DNA from: Nocardiopsis sp. CNT312
Lineage (GTDB): Bacteria > Actinomycetota > Actinomycetes > Streptosporangiales > Streptosporangiaceae
DNA length: 64,000 nucleotides
Direction of reading: 5' to 3'
Assembly: GCF_000515115.1 (NCBI RefSeq)
Contig: NZ_AZXF01000021.1
Location: forward strand, 51,693 to 115,692
The notes below the pieces were generated by a model. It saw nothing but the letters and a program-made list of their open reading frames with translations. It had not been told where the DNA came from and ran no database searches. The translations under genes and the position numbers were made by a program. Shown here one piece after another: positions 8,888 through 17,351 of the stretch. The stretch's first letter is position 1. Each line of letters opens with the position of its first letter.

Positions 8888-8899
8888 TCATGATCATGA
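8888..8899. promoter_or_regulatory. 12-bp perfect palindrome in divergent intergenic region
   Basis: TCATGATCATGA is a perfect dyad in the 321-bp gap between the divergent genes at 8785 (minus) and 9107 (plus). It lies about 100 bases before the minus-strand gene start and 58 bases before the plus-strand -35 element, so it could be an operator for either. No known regulator consensus is recognised. Apart from this and the promoter at 8957-8986 the gap shows no gene and no repeats of CRISPR type. Confidence 0.35.
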
Positions 8900-8956
8900 T
8901 GTCCGATTCATTTCCAAAGTCATGCTTCGGGGGAATGCGGAGTCCTCCTTCGATCA

Positions 8957-8986
8957 TTGACATCCATGACACGAACGCCCTAGCTT
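8957..8986 (+). promoter_or_regulatory. Probable sigma-70-type promoter for the 9107 gene
   Basis: A perfect TTGACA at 8957-8962 is followed, after an 18-base spacer, by TAGCTT at 8981-8986, which fits the actinobacterial TAnnnT -10 pattern. It points toward the GTG start at 9107, leaving a leader of about 115 bases that ends with GGGGAGAAGAG as ribosome binding site. Confidence 0.6.
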
Positions 8987-9106
8987 GGTTGAGGATCTCC
9001 CGTTGGCGCGGGCGTGTCCAGAGAAAAGCCTCGCTGACTCTTCAGTGCGCTTTCCCGGAGGGCTGGGAGAGCGACCCGGCCCCGGCACACCCGGGGAGAA
9101 GAGTTC

Positions 9107-10252
9107 GTGAGCACCCACCACTGCTCCGCGTGGCAGTTGTTCGGTTCCGCCGCCTTTCTGCGCGTCTTCACACGCGTACTGGGCTGCGGGCCCTGCTCCG
9201 TGGACGGAACCGCACAGGGCTGCGCGGGCCATTCCGAGCAGTTCTGTGACTATGTCGACTTGTGCGCCGAGCACTGTCCGTGCCCGGTGCACGGCGGTGA
9301 CCCCGAAAGCGTCATCGCCGTGCGCATGGAGCGGGCCGCACCCGCCGACGGGATCGACCGTACCGCCGCCCACCGCCTGCGCGACGCCCTGGACGACGTC
9401 CGCCGCGACCGGTCGTACAAGAACCTGCGCCGCGTGTACCCGGTGACCGCGGCCGACGGCGGGATCCGCTGCGCGTTCTCCGAGCGCCCCCGCCGCTGGG
9501 CGCAGCGCCGCGACGTCGCCCGCGTGGCCACCGACGTGGTCGACCAGGAGGCCCTGGCCATGCTCGTGCTGACCGCCGGGTGGGGCAACCCGGCCGCGGA
9601 CCTGCCCGAGGACGTCCACACGGGTGAGAGCGCCTCCTTCACCGAGGACGGCAGCGCCGTGCCGGTGGCGGACCTGCACGGCCGCGCCGCCGCCGAGACC
9701 CGGGAGCCGCCGATGGTCTCCACCGCCACCGGCGACTACCTGCTGCGCAAACTCGCCGAACTGGCCGCCGGGCGCGACGCCGACCGCGGCCGCACCCCCG
9801 ACCAACGGCGCAGGCTGCACCTGCGTGAGATCCTGCCCGGGCTGAACGGCGAGGACGTCGCCCGGCGGCTCACCGGCGTGCTGGGGCGGATGGCCGTGGA
9901 CATGCCCGTGCACTTCACCCTCGTTCAGCGGGCGCGGGGCCGCGCGCGCGGCGCCCCCTACGCACCGGTCCCCGGTGACGGCGGCGCCCCGACCGCGGAC
10001 GGCCCCCGGCGGGAGGTTCTGACCGCCAAGGAGCGGGCGTGGCTTGAGGAGACCGGCGGGGCGCTGGCCGTGCGCGCCCAGGCCGACCGCGCGGCCTTCG
10101 ACGCCGCCCCGCAGAAGGCGCTGGATACCCTGCTGCGCGTCCTGCTCACCGAGGGGCCCGCGGTCCCCGAGCGCTGGCGCGGTGCCCAGGAGGACCCCGA
10201 TCTGCGCGCTGACCTGCTGGAGGCGCTCGCCGAAACCATCGACGGGCGGTGA
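9107..10252 (+). CDS. Hypothetical protein with Cys-rich N-terminus, inside CRISPR region
   Basis: A 381-aa protein I cannot assign to a family. The first 65 residues carry at least nine cysteines plus histidines, including CGPC, CDYVDLC and CPCPVHGG, which looks like a zinc- or metal-binding module. A basic middle region follows with KNLRRVYPVTAADG and FSERPRRWAQRRD, and the second half is mostly predicted helix with Asp/Arg-rich stretches. It is the only long plus-strand gene among the minus-strand CRISPR genes. It has its own TTGACA promoter, and its stop lies 11 bases from the end of the convergent TIGR03986-like gene. GTG 9107 is preceded by GGGGAGAAGAG. An ancillary defence role is inferred from location only. 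Confidence 0.75.
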   Translation: MSTHHCSAWQLFGSAAFLRVFTRVLGCGPCSVDGTAQGCAGHSEQFCDYVDLCAEHCPCPVHGGDPESVIAVRMERAAPADGIDRTAAHRLRDALDDVRRDRSYKNLRRVYPVTAADGGIRCAFSERPRRWAQRRDVARVATDVVDQEALAMLVLTAGWGNPAADLPEDVHTGESASFTEDGSAVPVADLHGRAAAETREPPMVSTATGDYLLRKLAELAAGRDADRGRTPDQRRRLHLREILPGLNGEDVARRLTGVLGRMAVDMPVHFTLVQRARGRARGAPYAPVPGDGGAPTADGPRREVLTAKERAWLEETGGALAVRAQADRAAFDAAPQKALDTLLRVLLTEGPAVPERWRGAQEDPDLRADLLEALAETIDGR

Positions 10253-10263
10253 GGCGTCCTCGC

Positions 10264-12426
10264 TCAGGCACCGGCGTCCCGGTCGGCGTCGGCGAACCTG
10301 CGGACCAGCGGCGGCAGCACCGGGTAGTCGGCGAACTCCCGCAGTGACATGACCGCCGTGCGCTCCCAAGGCAGGCGGCCGCGCCACCGGCCCGCCAGGC
10401 ACACGTCCACCGCCTGGTCCACCTCGCGCCACCGGTCCGGGTGCGGCGCGCCGGGCAGCCTGCGGCGCGCCAGCGCGGTGCCGAAGGCGTCCAGGAACCC
10501 CCGTACCCGCTCCGGTGCGGCGCGTTCGACCCCGGCGGCGGGGTCGAGGGAGACCGCGCGCGCCCCGCGGTCCACCAGGTACAGCTCCGGGCTCAGGTGC
10601 ACGCTGCCCATGCCCAGTGACTTGCCCATCCCGATCTTGTGCGCGTGGCCGGGGTCGGCGGGGTCCCCGCCGCCGACCGGGTTGTCCAGCAGCAGCGCCC
10701 GCATCAGGGCGCCGAGTTCCCCGTCGGTGAGGTTGGCGAAGGTGATCCTGGAGTGGAAGGTGAGCCCGTCGCGCAGTGGGACGACGTCGCGCTGCGTCTC
10801 CCCCGGCGGTTCGGCGCGGTGCCCGCGCGGCAGCACCTCCAGGCCCAGCTCCTCCTGGGTGCGCGCGTCGTAGCGCACCGGACGCCCCAGGTCGGAGCGG
10901 TGGCGGTGCAGGTACACCTTGTACCCGCCCAGTCGCACCCGCCCCTCGTGCGACCAGGTGACGATGTCGGGCCGGTCGCCCTCCGCCGCGTCGGGCCCCT
11001 GCACGAGGTAGTTGGCGAAGCAGCCGCGCTGCGGGGAGAGCAGGCGCACACGCAACGCGGCGCCGTCGGGGTAGTCGGGGTCGGGGTCGGTGCTCAGGGC
11101 GTGGCCGAAGGACACCCGGCCCTTGGCGGCGGACGCCTCGCCGGGGAAGGTGTCGGTGTCGCCGAACAGGGCGCGGCACACGTCCACGGGCCGCCCCGCG
11201 CGGCGCCCGCGGTCGGCGTCGGCGCGCTGGGGCCCCAGGACCGGCTCGGGGACCGCTCTGCGGACCGGGTTGTCGTCACTGACCGCGATCCGGTAGCCGC
11301 CCGACCGCCCGAACGAGACCACCTCTCCCGAGGCGTCGGTGTCGAACCAGACCGGTTCCAGCCCGCGGCGGGGCAGTCCGCCCCCGCCGGTGCCCGCCAC
11401 CGGGGGGCGTCCGGGGTCTGCGGTACCCACTCCCAGCGTGTCGGGGAAGGCGGCGCGCTGGTAACCGGTGATCTGCTCGGCCGACTCGAAGAGCCGCACG
11501 AGACCGGCGGGGACCGGAGAGCGGCCGGTGCGCAGGTCGTCCGTGCGCGGGAAGAGGTAGGCGTTGCGGCGCCCGCCCGCGGCGACGCCGGTCAGGACGG
11601 TCAGGCACGGGATCACGCCACCGCGGTCGCTGCCCCGCGCGGGCCGGGTGCCGAGGTACTGCCTGGCCTGGTGGTCGGTGGGGGCGACGGCCGCGATGCG
11701 CCGCTCCCCCGGCGGGTGGACCGCGTACACCCAGCGGAACTGGAGTTTGCCGTGCTGCTCGTGCGCGGTGGGGACGTAGGTTCCGGTCCTGGGCGGGTCG
11801 GGGAAGTCGTCGACGCCGAAGTCCCACCTGCGCATGCTGTTTCTGAGGACGTCGAAGGAGACCTTGAGCGCCCGGCCCGCCTCGGTCAGCGGTGTGGCCG
11901 CGACCGCCGTCACGTACCAGCGGTCCCCGGCGCGGAAGAGGAAACCCTGCCGGGTGCGCAGGCGTTCGCGGCGTGTGCGGTAGTGGGCGTGCTGGCGGGC
12001 CATGACGCTGCGGGCCCGGGGCGAGAGCGCGCTGTCGGCGTCGCCGGGACCGATGCGCACGGGGGCGCGGAAGAAGAGCATGGGGGTGTTGACCGGCCCG
12101 GTCTCGCCTCCGGTGAGCATGCGCACGGTGTTGCGGACCAGGCCGCGCAGGGTCGGCCCGGGGATGGCCGGCAGCGCGCGGCCGCCGTGGGGGAAGCGGG
12201 CGGAGGGGTTGACCGCCCCGTGGTCGAGCCTCTGGCCGACGAAGGTGGGGGTGAGGGTGGTGAGTATCAGTTCGATCCAACCGGTGTGGGTGCCCGACAC
12301 GGTCCGGTCGTGGCTGCGCAGCAGGTCGCCGGTGGCGTGCCCGGTGTGCAGGTCGGCGGCGGGCATGGGGGTCTCGGCGAGGCGCACCAGCCCGTAGGGG
12401 GCGGTGGCGTGGAAGCGTCCGTCCAT
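10264..12426 (-). CDS. TIGR03986-like CRISPR-associated RAMP (Cas7-like) protein
   Basis: A 720-aa RAMP-superfamily protein matching the long TIGR03986-type Cas proteins of type III-D loci. Near the N-terminus it has LPAIPGPTLRGLVRNTV (about 85-101), equivalent to the IPGSSLRG motif of Cas7 proteins. Near the C-terminus it has HKIGMGKSLGMGSVHL (about 595-611), a glycine-rich RAMP loop. Between them lies a long region including GGYKVYLHRHRSD that may hold a second RRM fold or an insertion. Its ATG shares one base with the csx19 stop (TGATG), so it is coupled to that gene. It probably forms part of the crRNA-binding backbone. An upstream open frame to 12648 is a shadow of csx19. Confidence 0.82.
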   Translation of the reverse strand: MDGRFHATAPYGLVRLAETPMPAADLHTGHATGDLLRSHDRTVSGTHTGWIELILTTLTPTFVGQRLDHGAVNPSARFPHGGRALPAIPGPTLRGLVRNTVRMLTGGETGPVNTPMLFFRAPVRIGPGDADSALSPRARSVMARQHAHYRTRRERLRTRQGFLFRAGDRWYVTAVAATPLTEAGRALKVSFDVLRNSMRRWDFGVDDFPDPPRTGTYVPTAHEQHGKLQFRWVYAVHPPGERRIAAVAPTDHQARQYLGTRPARGSDRGGVIPCLTVLTGVAAGGRRNAYLFPRTDDLRTGRSPVPAGLVRLFESAEQITGYQRAAFPDTLGVGTADPGRPPVAGTGGGGLPRRGLEPVWFDTDASGEVVSFGRSGGYRIAVSDDNPVRRAVPEPVLGPQRADADRGRRAGRPVDVCRALFGDTDTFPGEASAAKGRVSFGHALSTDPDPDYPDGAALRVRLLSPQRGCFANYLVQGPDAAEGDRPDIVTWSHEGRVRLGGYKVYLHRHRSDLGRPVRYDARTQEELGLEVLPRGHRAEPPGETQRDVVPLRDGLTFHSRITFANLTDGELGALMRALLLDNPVGGGDPADPGHAHKIGMGKSLGMGSVHLSPELYLVDRGARAVSLDPAAGVERAAPERVRGFLDAFGTALARRRLPGAPHPDRWREVDQAVDVCLAGRWRGRLPWERTAVMSLREFADYPVLPPLVRRFADADRDAGA

Positions 12427-13175
12427 CAGGGTTCCGGGGGGAGGTCGTCCCCGGTCCCCGCGTCGATCAGCGGCCCCGTGGGTTTGGGCCCGTGGGTCAG
12501 GCCGGTGAGGCGGTGGAAGGCCACCCCGACCGCGCCGGTGCCGGGGTCGCTCGCCCAGTACTCGCGCAGGGTCAGCCACGTGCCCTCGCTCTCCAGTGCG
12601 GTGCGCCCGCCCGGGAGGGGCCGGTGGCGGCCGGAGAAGTCGGCCCACTCCACTGGCAGGATCGCCTCGGAGCCGCCCGGTTCGCGCGCCACCGACAGGG
12701 GCGCCCGGCGGTCGAGGGTGCGGCTGTGGTCGGGGCCGTTCCAGCCCTGGAGGAGGAGGGAGCGGTCACGGGGGCGCAACCACTCGGGCGGTGCGGTGGG
12801 GGCGTCGGCGCTGATCCATCCGGCCTCGGCCGCCTCACCGATCCTGATCTGCGCCCGCGGGCCGAAGACGAGGACCTCCAGGATGCGCCACCGGTCGGTG
12901 CCGGGGTCCAGCGTCGGTGCCGCGGGGGACGGCTCGGTGAGGGTGTCGGAGCGGGTCCACCGGCCGCCGTGGCACGCGCCGGTGACACGCGCGTCTCCGA
13001 GTTCGGCCAGCAGCCACTGGGGGTGGCCGTGGGATGCGGGGCAGCCGTCCGTACCCGTGTCGAGCAGGCGGCAGCGGGTGCCGCGGGTGAAGACGTCGGT
13101 GAGGACCCCCTCGATCTGCTTTGCGGTGAGCGGTGCGACGGTCAGCCCCTCGGCGGGCGGGGGGTGGTGGCTCAT
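12426..13175 (-). CDS. csx19: Csx19-like (TIGR03984-like) CRISPR-associated protein
   Basis: A 249-aa protein of the kind found only in type III-D loci. It contains RWILEVLVFGPRAQIRIG, a Trp-rich middle section (LLLQGWNG) and LTLREYWASDPGTGAVGVAF, which corresponds to the family's C-terminal strand motif around the xNYLxxDxxG block. Csx19 is a structural subunit of type III-D effector complexes and no catalytic residues are expected. The gene overlaps both neighbours: ATG at 13175 overlaps the double-Cas7 stop by four bases and its own stop overlaps the TIGR03986-like start. The assignment rests on short motifs plus strong context. Confidence 0.65.
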   Translation of the reverse strand: MSHHPPPAEGLTVAPLTAKQIEGVLTDVFTRGTRCRLLDTGTDGCPASHGHPQWLLAELGDARVTGACHGGRWTRSDTLTEPSPAAPTLDPGTDRWRILEVLVFGPRAQIRIGEAAEAGWISADAPTAPPEWLRPRDRSLLLQGWNGPDHSRTLDRRAPLSVAREPGGSEAILPVEWADFSGRHRPLPGGRTALESEGTWLTLREYWASDPGTGAVGVAFHRLTGLTHGPKPTGPLIDAGTGDDLPPEP

Positions 13176-14764
13176 CGGGTGCCCTCCCCGGGGCCTTCGG
13201 CGGTGAGGGCGGTGCGCAGGGCGGCCAGCCAGCCGCGGGCGGTAGCCGCCTCCCCGCTCTCGGGGTCGAACAGTGCGGTGATCAGGTCGACCGTGTGGGC
13301 GGAGCCGCCGGTGCGGATACTCACGCGGGCACGGGTGGCGGTGAGTCGGCCGTTGCCTCCCCCGGTCCCCGCCCCGAGCGTCTCGAAGGGGACCGTGGCC
13401 AGTTCACGCACGACCAGGGTGAGCAGTCCGAGCACGGCGTCGTCGGGTTCGCTGATGTCCAGGACGGCTTCGGCGGTCCCCCCGCAGTACAGGTCGGCGG
13501 TGAACAGGTGCCCGTCGACGGCGTCGCCGAACAGGGCGTCCACGGTGAGCCGGGTCGTGGTCAGCGGCGCCCCGCCGGACAGGACGGGGGCCGAGCGCAG
13601 CCGCACACGCGAGGCGGCGGGCGGGGTGTCGGCGCCCCACCAGTGGGCGTGCCAGTCCCGTCCGTGCTCGGGTGGGGCACCCCACCGTTCGGCGGCGTCG
13701 CGTACGAGGCGGGCACCGATCCGCTTGAACAGGGAGTACAGGGCGGTATCCCCCAGAAGGGGGGCGATCCGGACTCCGTGGGGGCCGTCCGGGACGGGGC
13801 GGTGGCGGTGGGCGCGGTCGGCCTCGCCGGCGCGGTCCGCCGCGGGCAGGTCGCCGAGCATGAGCGGTACGGGGCGAGGGTCCCCCTGCGCACGGCCGGG
13901 CGGCGGGCCCGGCGGGGGCGCGGGGCGCTCCCCCGCGGCCAGGGTCAGGCGGAGCTCGGCGCGGTGGCGGTGGTCGCCGGTGTCGGAGCGGGCGGCCAGG
14001 TCGGCGGCGGCGGGGTGCCGCCCGTGCGCCCGCAGTTCCCGGTCCAGGGCGCGGGCCAGGCGGGTGGCGGCGTCGGACGGGGGCTCGGCGGCCCACCGCT
14101 GGGCCCAGGTGCGCCCGTGGTAGGCCAGCCAACCGTCCTCGCCGGACAGGTCGTGGCGGGCCGCGGTCCAGCGCACCGCGGCCACAGCCCCGAACCCGCG
14201 TCCGGTCCGGGCGCCGAGGCGGGCCCCCGGGCCGTGCCCCTCCAGTCCGGTCACGGCGGTCAGGAGCAGTGCCAGCAGCCGGGGTTCGTCGGCGGGGGCC
14301 GGGCAGCGCAGGCGCAGGTGCGCGGTGAGGAGCGTCCCGGCGGGCAGCACCTCCCAACGCCACACCCGGCCGGGGTGCACGGTCCCGGTCGCGGGGTCCA
14401 CCCGGGTCCCTGTCCGGATCGCGACGGCGGCCCCCTCGGGCAGGACGGTGCGGGCGTCGTCGAGGTCGAGTGCGCCCGTGGACTGCGGCACGTCCCTGTG
14501 GGCTCCGGAGGATCCGAAGAGCGCCCGGACCCTGCCAGGGTCGCCCGTGCGGGCGGCCAGTTCGTGGCGCATGATCCCGGCCAGGGTCGTGGCGCGCACC
14601 CGGGGCAGCCCGGTGCGCGGGTCGCGGTCCAGGTGCAGGTCCGCGTCGCCGCGTACGACGTGGTCACCGGGGTTCCGGGCGGCACCGACATGGGTGTCCG
14701 ACTCCAGGCGCAGGTGCGCGGCGATCTCCCACACCACGGGGCCGGGCCGGGGACTGCTGGTCAT
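13172..14764 (-). CDS. Double Cas7-like RAMP protein (Cas7-2x type)
   Basis: A 530-aa protein with two Cas7-like halves. The first has THVGAARNPGDHVVRGD, VRATTLAGIMRHELAAR and the glycine-rich LGARTGRGFGAV. The second has LTTTRLTVDALFGDAVDG followed by a second glycine-rich stretch LGAGTGGGNGRL. Tandem Cas7 domains are known in type III-D variants, where they form two backbone segments and may cleave target RNA. Start choice: ATG 14764 matches where the first fold begins but has no ribosome site. GTG 14935 is in frame, overlaps the csx10 stop and has GGGGAGG six bases upstream; it would add a 57-residue Arg-rich extension. I list the conservative start, but the longer form is quite possible. 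Confidence 0.75.
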   Translation of the reverse strand: MTSSPRPGPVVWEIAAHLRLESDTHVGAARNPGDHVVRGDADLHLDRDPRTGLPRVRATTLAGIMRHELAARTGDPGRVRALFGSSGAHRDVPQSTGALDLDDARTVLPEGAAVAIRTGTRVDPATGTVHPGRVWRWEVLPAGTLLTAHLRLRCPAPADEPRLLALLLTAVTGLEGHGPGARLGARTGRGFGAVAAVRWTAARHDLSGEDGWLAYHGRTWAQRWAAEPPSDAATRLARALDRELRAHGRHPAAADLAARSDTGDHRHRAELRLTLAAGERPAPPPGPPPGRAQGDPRPVPLMLGDLPAADRAGEADRAHRHRPVPDGPHGVRIAPLLGDTALYSLFKRIGARLVRDAAERWGAPPEHGRDWHAHWWGADTPPAASRVRLRSAPVLSGGAPLTTTRLTVDALFGDAVDGHLFTADLYCGGTAEAVLDISEPDDAVLGLLTLVVRELATVPFETLGAGTGGGNGRLTATRARVSIRTGGSAHTVDLITALFDPESGEAATARGWLAALRTALTAEGPGEGTR

Positions 14765-14931
14765 GGGGTGTCCGTGGAGGAGGAGGGGCGCGTGGGCACG
14801 CGCCGTGGTGCGGTGGCGGTCGCGCCGGTGCCGCGGGGGTGCGATCGCCTCGGTACGCGGTGCGGGAAGGGCCCGGCGGGGGCGGGGCGCGCGGGAGGTG
14901 CGGCTCCGCCGGATGCGTGCGCGGGAACGGT

Positions 14932-16668
14932 TCACTCCGGTCCTCCCCTCGCGGCCCGGGCCGTCTCCGCGAGCCAGGAGGAGACCAGGAGCAGGGACAG
15001 GCACGGCGCGGCACGGCGCTCCCACTCCAGGGCGTGCCGGGAGAGCCCGGCCGCCGTGGCCGGGGGGCGACCGTCGGCCAGGGTCAGGTCCACGACCGCG
15101 AGGGCCCCGGTGTAGGCGGGTGCACGGCCGGGGCGGTTGTCGTCCCACCAGGCGGTGGTGCGGGTGGACAGCCCCTCCAGCCAGGAGCGGACGCTGGTGC
15201 GCCCGGGGCGGTCCGGACGCACCAGCAGGGCCCGGTCCAGTGCGCGCAGGTCGTGCTCGCACAGTTCTCCGGCACCGTTGCCGGGGCCGCGGGCGCTGTT
15301 CGGAGCGACGGTGTGTTCGAGGGCGGACAGTGCACGGCCGGGGGTGCGGCGCGGCTGGGCGAGGACCTCTCTCAGGCACTCCAGCAGGTGTGGCGGCAGT
15401 TCCGCCGACCGTGGCGCGGAGGCCCGCGCGAGGGCACGCGCGTGGTCGCGGACCGGTCGCACGGCGGCCTCCCACAGGAGGCGGTCGTACAGGAGGCGCA
15501 GCCGCTCGTCGCGGTCCGGTTCGGGGGGAGCGGGGCGGCGGCGGGCCGCGAACGGGGCCGCCTGCGGGGCGAGCGGCTCGGGTCCGGCGGGCGGCGGTGA
15601 GGCCAGGGTGAACTGGCCGTAGCCGTCCACGGCGCGCTCTCCGAGGGTGTGGGCCTCCAGGAGCCTGGCTCGGGCGGTGGTGAGGTCTCGGTCGGGGCGC
15701 AGGCGGACCACCGCTCCGGGGCGCGCGGCCCAGCGTTCGGCCATGGGGCCCCGGTAGCCGCGGTGGTAGCCCCCCACGCTCTCGGCCTCCACGTGGTCGG
15801 CGAGCACCTCGACGCGGGTGTCGGGCAGGACTCGGGCGCACAGGTCGAGCACGGCCCGGGTGAGCGCGGAGGGCCGGTGCCGGCCGTGTTCGTCGACCAC
15901 CAGGGCCGGGGAGAGCAGGATGAGGTCGACGGGGGAACCGGCGGGCCAGGTGCGGACCCGGCCCGCGGGGTCGATCCGGTCCGGAGAGAGCAGGCGGTCG
16001 GGGTCCACGGGCGCGACGCTCACACCGCCGTGGGCCCTGGTTCCGCCCGATCCCAGAGTGAGGGTTCCCTCGGCCCGGGCCAGCGCCGCGGCGACCCGTT
16101 CGGCCAGGCGTTCCAGGGACGCGGTGTCGGGGGCGCGCAGTTGCCACCGGGCCTCGAAGACCTGGCCGGCGTCGAGCGCGGTGGTGACGAAGGGCACCCC
16201 CTGGGTGCGGGCCCCGGTGCGGGTGCGGCCCAGGCGGCGCTCCGCGGTGGTGTGCACACGGGCGCGCAGGGCGCGGTCGGGGGTGAGGGGGTCGCGGACG
16301 GCCCGGTAGGGGGTGGCGGGGTCGGTGTGCCCGAACACGTCGACGGTGGTGTCCCCCTCCTTGCCGGGTGTGTGCAGGTAGGCGGGCGGGGGGTAGGCGA
16401 CGGCCGGGGCCGTGCGCCCCGGTCCCCGTTCGAGCCGGGGGTGTGCGGGGGCGAAGCGGATACGGTCTCCGCGGGCCACCCAGGCGTGCAGGTCGTCGTG
16501 GCGGCCCGCGCGGGTGAGCGCGGCGGCGAGCATGCCGCGCTGCGCCCGTCCGCCGATGACGTGTTCGGAGTCGATCCCGGAGGGGTCGTAGGAAGTGCGG
16601 ACTGCCAGGCTGTCAGTGAGGACGTAGCGCAGGGGCAGGTAGGCGCTCAGGAGTGGGGCGGGGCTCAC
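14932..16668 (-). CDS. csx10: Csx10-family RAMP protein (Cas5-like, possible Cas11-like tail)
   Basis: A 578-aa protein of the Csx10 family, the Cas5-like subunit of type III-D complexes. The N-terminal RRM begins LPLRYVLTDSLAVRT and has VIGGRAQRGMLAAAL. The first glycine-rich loop is LGSGGTRAHGGVSV. A later section carries GGYHRGYRGPMAER and LGERAVDGYGQFTL, the usual GERRxEGxG-type element of Csx10. After about residue 400 the sequence is largely helical and Arg/Leu-rich. No separate small-subunit gene is present, so this tail could supply the Cas11 role, as in fused type III-Dv systems; this is inference. GTG 16668 overlaps the preceding stop (GTGA) and has AGGAGG upstream. Confidence 0.78.
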   Translation of the reverse strand: MSPAPLLSAYLPLRYVLTDSLAVRTSYDPSGIDSEHVIGGRAQRGMLAAALTRAGRHDDLHAWVARGDRIRFAPAHPRLERGPGRTAPAVAYPPPAYLHTPGKEGDTTVDVFGHTDPATPYRAVRDPLTPDRALRARVHTTAERRLGRTRTGARTQGVPFVTTALDAGQVFEARWQLRAPDTASLERLAERVAAALARAEGTLTLGSGGTRAHGGVSVAPVDPDRLLSPDRIDPAGRVRTWPAGSPVDLILLSPALVVDEHGRHRPSALTRAVLDLCARVLPDTRVEVLADHVEAESVGGYHRGYRGPMAERWAARPGAVVRLRPDRDLTTARARLLEAHTLGERAVDGYGQFTLASPPPAGPEPLAPQAAPFAARRRPAPPEPDRDERLRLLYDRLLWEAAVRPVRDHARALARASAPRSAELPPHLLECLREVLAQPRRTPGRALSALEHTVAPNSARGPGNGAGELCEHDLRALDRALLVRPDRPGRTSVRSWLEGLSTRTTAWWDDNRPGRAPAYTGALAVVDLTLADGRPPATAAGLSRHALEWERRAAPCLSLLLVSSWLAETARAARGGPE

Positions 16669-17351
16669 GTTCGGGCCTCCTCTCCTCCGACGGGGGGCTC
16701 CACCGGGCGGCGGGCCGCCAGGGCGAGCGTCGCCGCGTGCGGGTCACCGGCAGGCGGGGCCAGACGGACGTCCACGCGCCCGCGTCCGCGTGAGCCGCGC
16801 AGGCCGATACGGGTGGTGGCCAGGCAGGCACGGGCCAGGATCCGCCAGTGCTCCGCGGTCGGCGGTGCGGCCCAGACCAGGGGCGCGGTGAGGGTGAGGC
16901 CGGGCAACAGCACACGGTGGGTGCGCAGTCGGCCGGGGACGGGGGCGCCGTCGGGCCCGGCCTCCGTGCTCGACTCCAGCGCGGTGCAGGCGTCGGTGAC
17001 CGCCCGGCGCAGGGCTGTGCGCTCGGGCTCGTCCCTGCCGTCCAGGGCCCACACCAGCGCGTCGCGGACGGTGTCTGCCATGACGGCGTGCCCCAGGCGC
17101 AGGATGCGGTCCGGGCCGTGGGAACGGTCGCGTCCCAGGACGTCGTCGGCGGCGGCCCTCAGATCCGGGGCGACGGAGAGGGCGTCGTCGGCCCCGGCCC
17201 GCAGCCGGGCCGAGAGCCGGTGCCGGGGCAGGTAGGGGAGGCCGTGGCCGTCGGTGACCACGTCGGTGTCGGCCGCCGTCCCGTCGGCGCTGTCTCCGGT
17301 GAAGAGCGCCGGGGAGGCCAGGTACACCGTGATGCGATCCGGGGCGCTCAC
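16665..17351 (-). CDS. Csm3-like Cas7 RAMP protein
   Basis: A 228-aa single-domain RAMP protein. It opens ITVYLASPALFTGDSADGT, has HGLPYLPRHRLSARLR in the position of the Csm3 PGSSLKG element, and ends with RIGLRGSRGRGRVDVRL, the glycine-rich loop of the fold. In type III complexes Csm3-type Cas7 subunits coat the crRNA and cut target RNA with an Asp in an early loop; Asp residues sit near residues 17-27 but I cannot single out the catalytic one. GTG 17351 overlaps the cas10 stop and its own stop overlaps the csx10 start, so it is tightly coupled in the operon. Confidence 0.75.
   Translation of the reverse strand: MSAPDRITVYLASPALFTGDSADGTAADTDVVTDGHGLPYLPRHRLSARLRAGADDALSVAPDLRAAADDVLGRDRSHGPDRILRLGHAVMADTVRDALVWALDGRDEPERTALRRAVTDACTALESSTEAGPDGAPVPGRLRTHRVLLPGLTLTAPLVWAAPPTAEHWRILARACLATTRIGLRGSRGRGRVDVRLAPPAGDPHAATLALAARRPVEPPVGGEEART

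Noticed and set aside
8786..9106. Possible CRISPR array or leader between the divergent genes
   Set aside because: Only a 12-bp palindrome and a promoter are seen; no direct repeats with regular spacing.
13172..16147. A 991-codon minus-strand open frame that could be read as one giant RAMP protein
   Set aside because: Its first half lies antisense-free but out of frame with csx10 on the same strand, has Arg/Pro/Gly-only composition and no domain; the real gene starts at 14764 or 14935.
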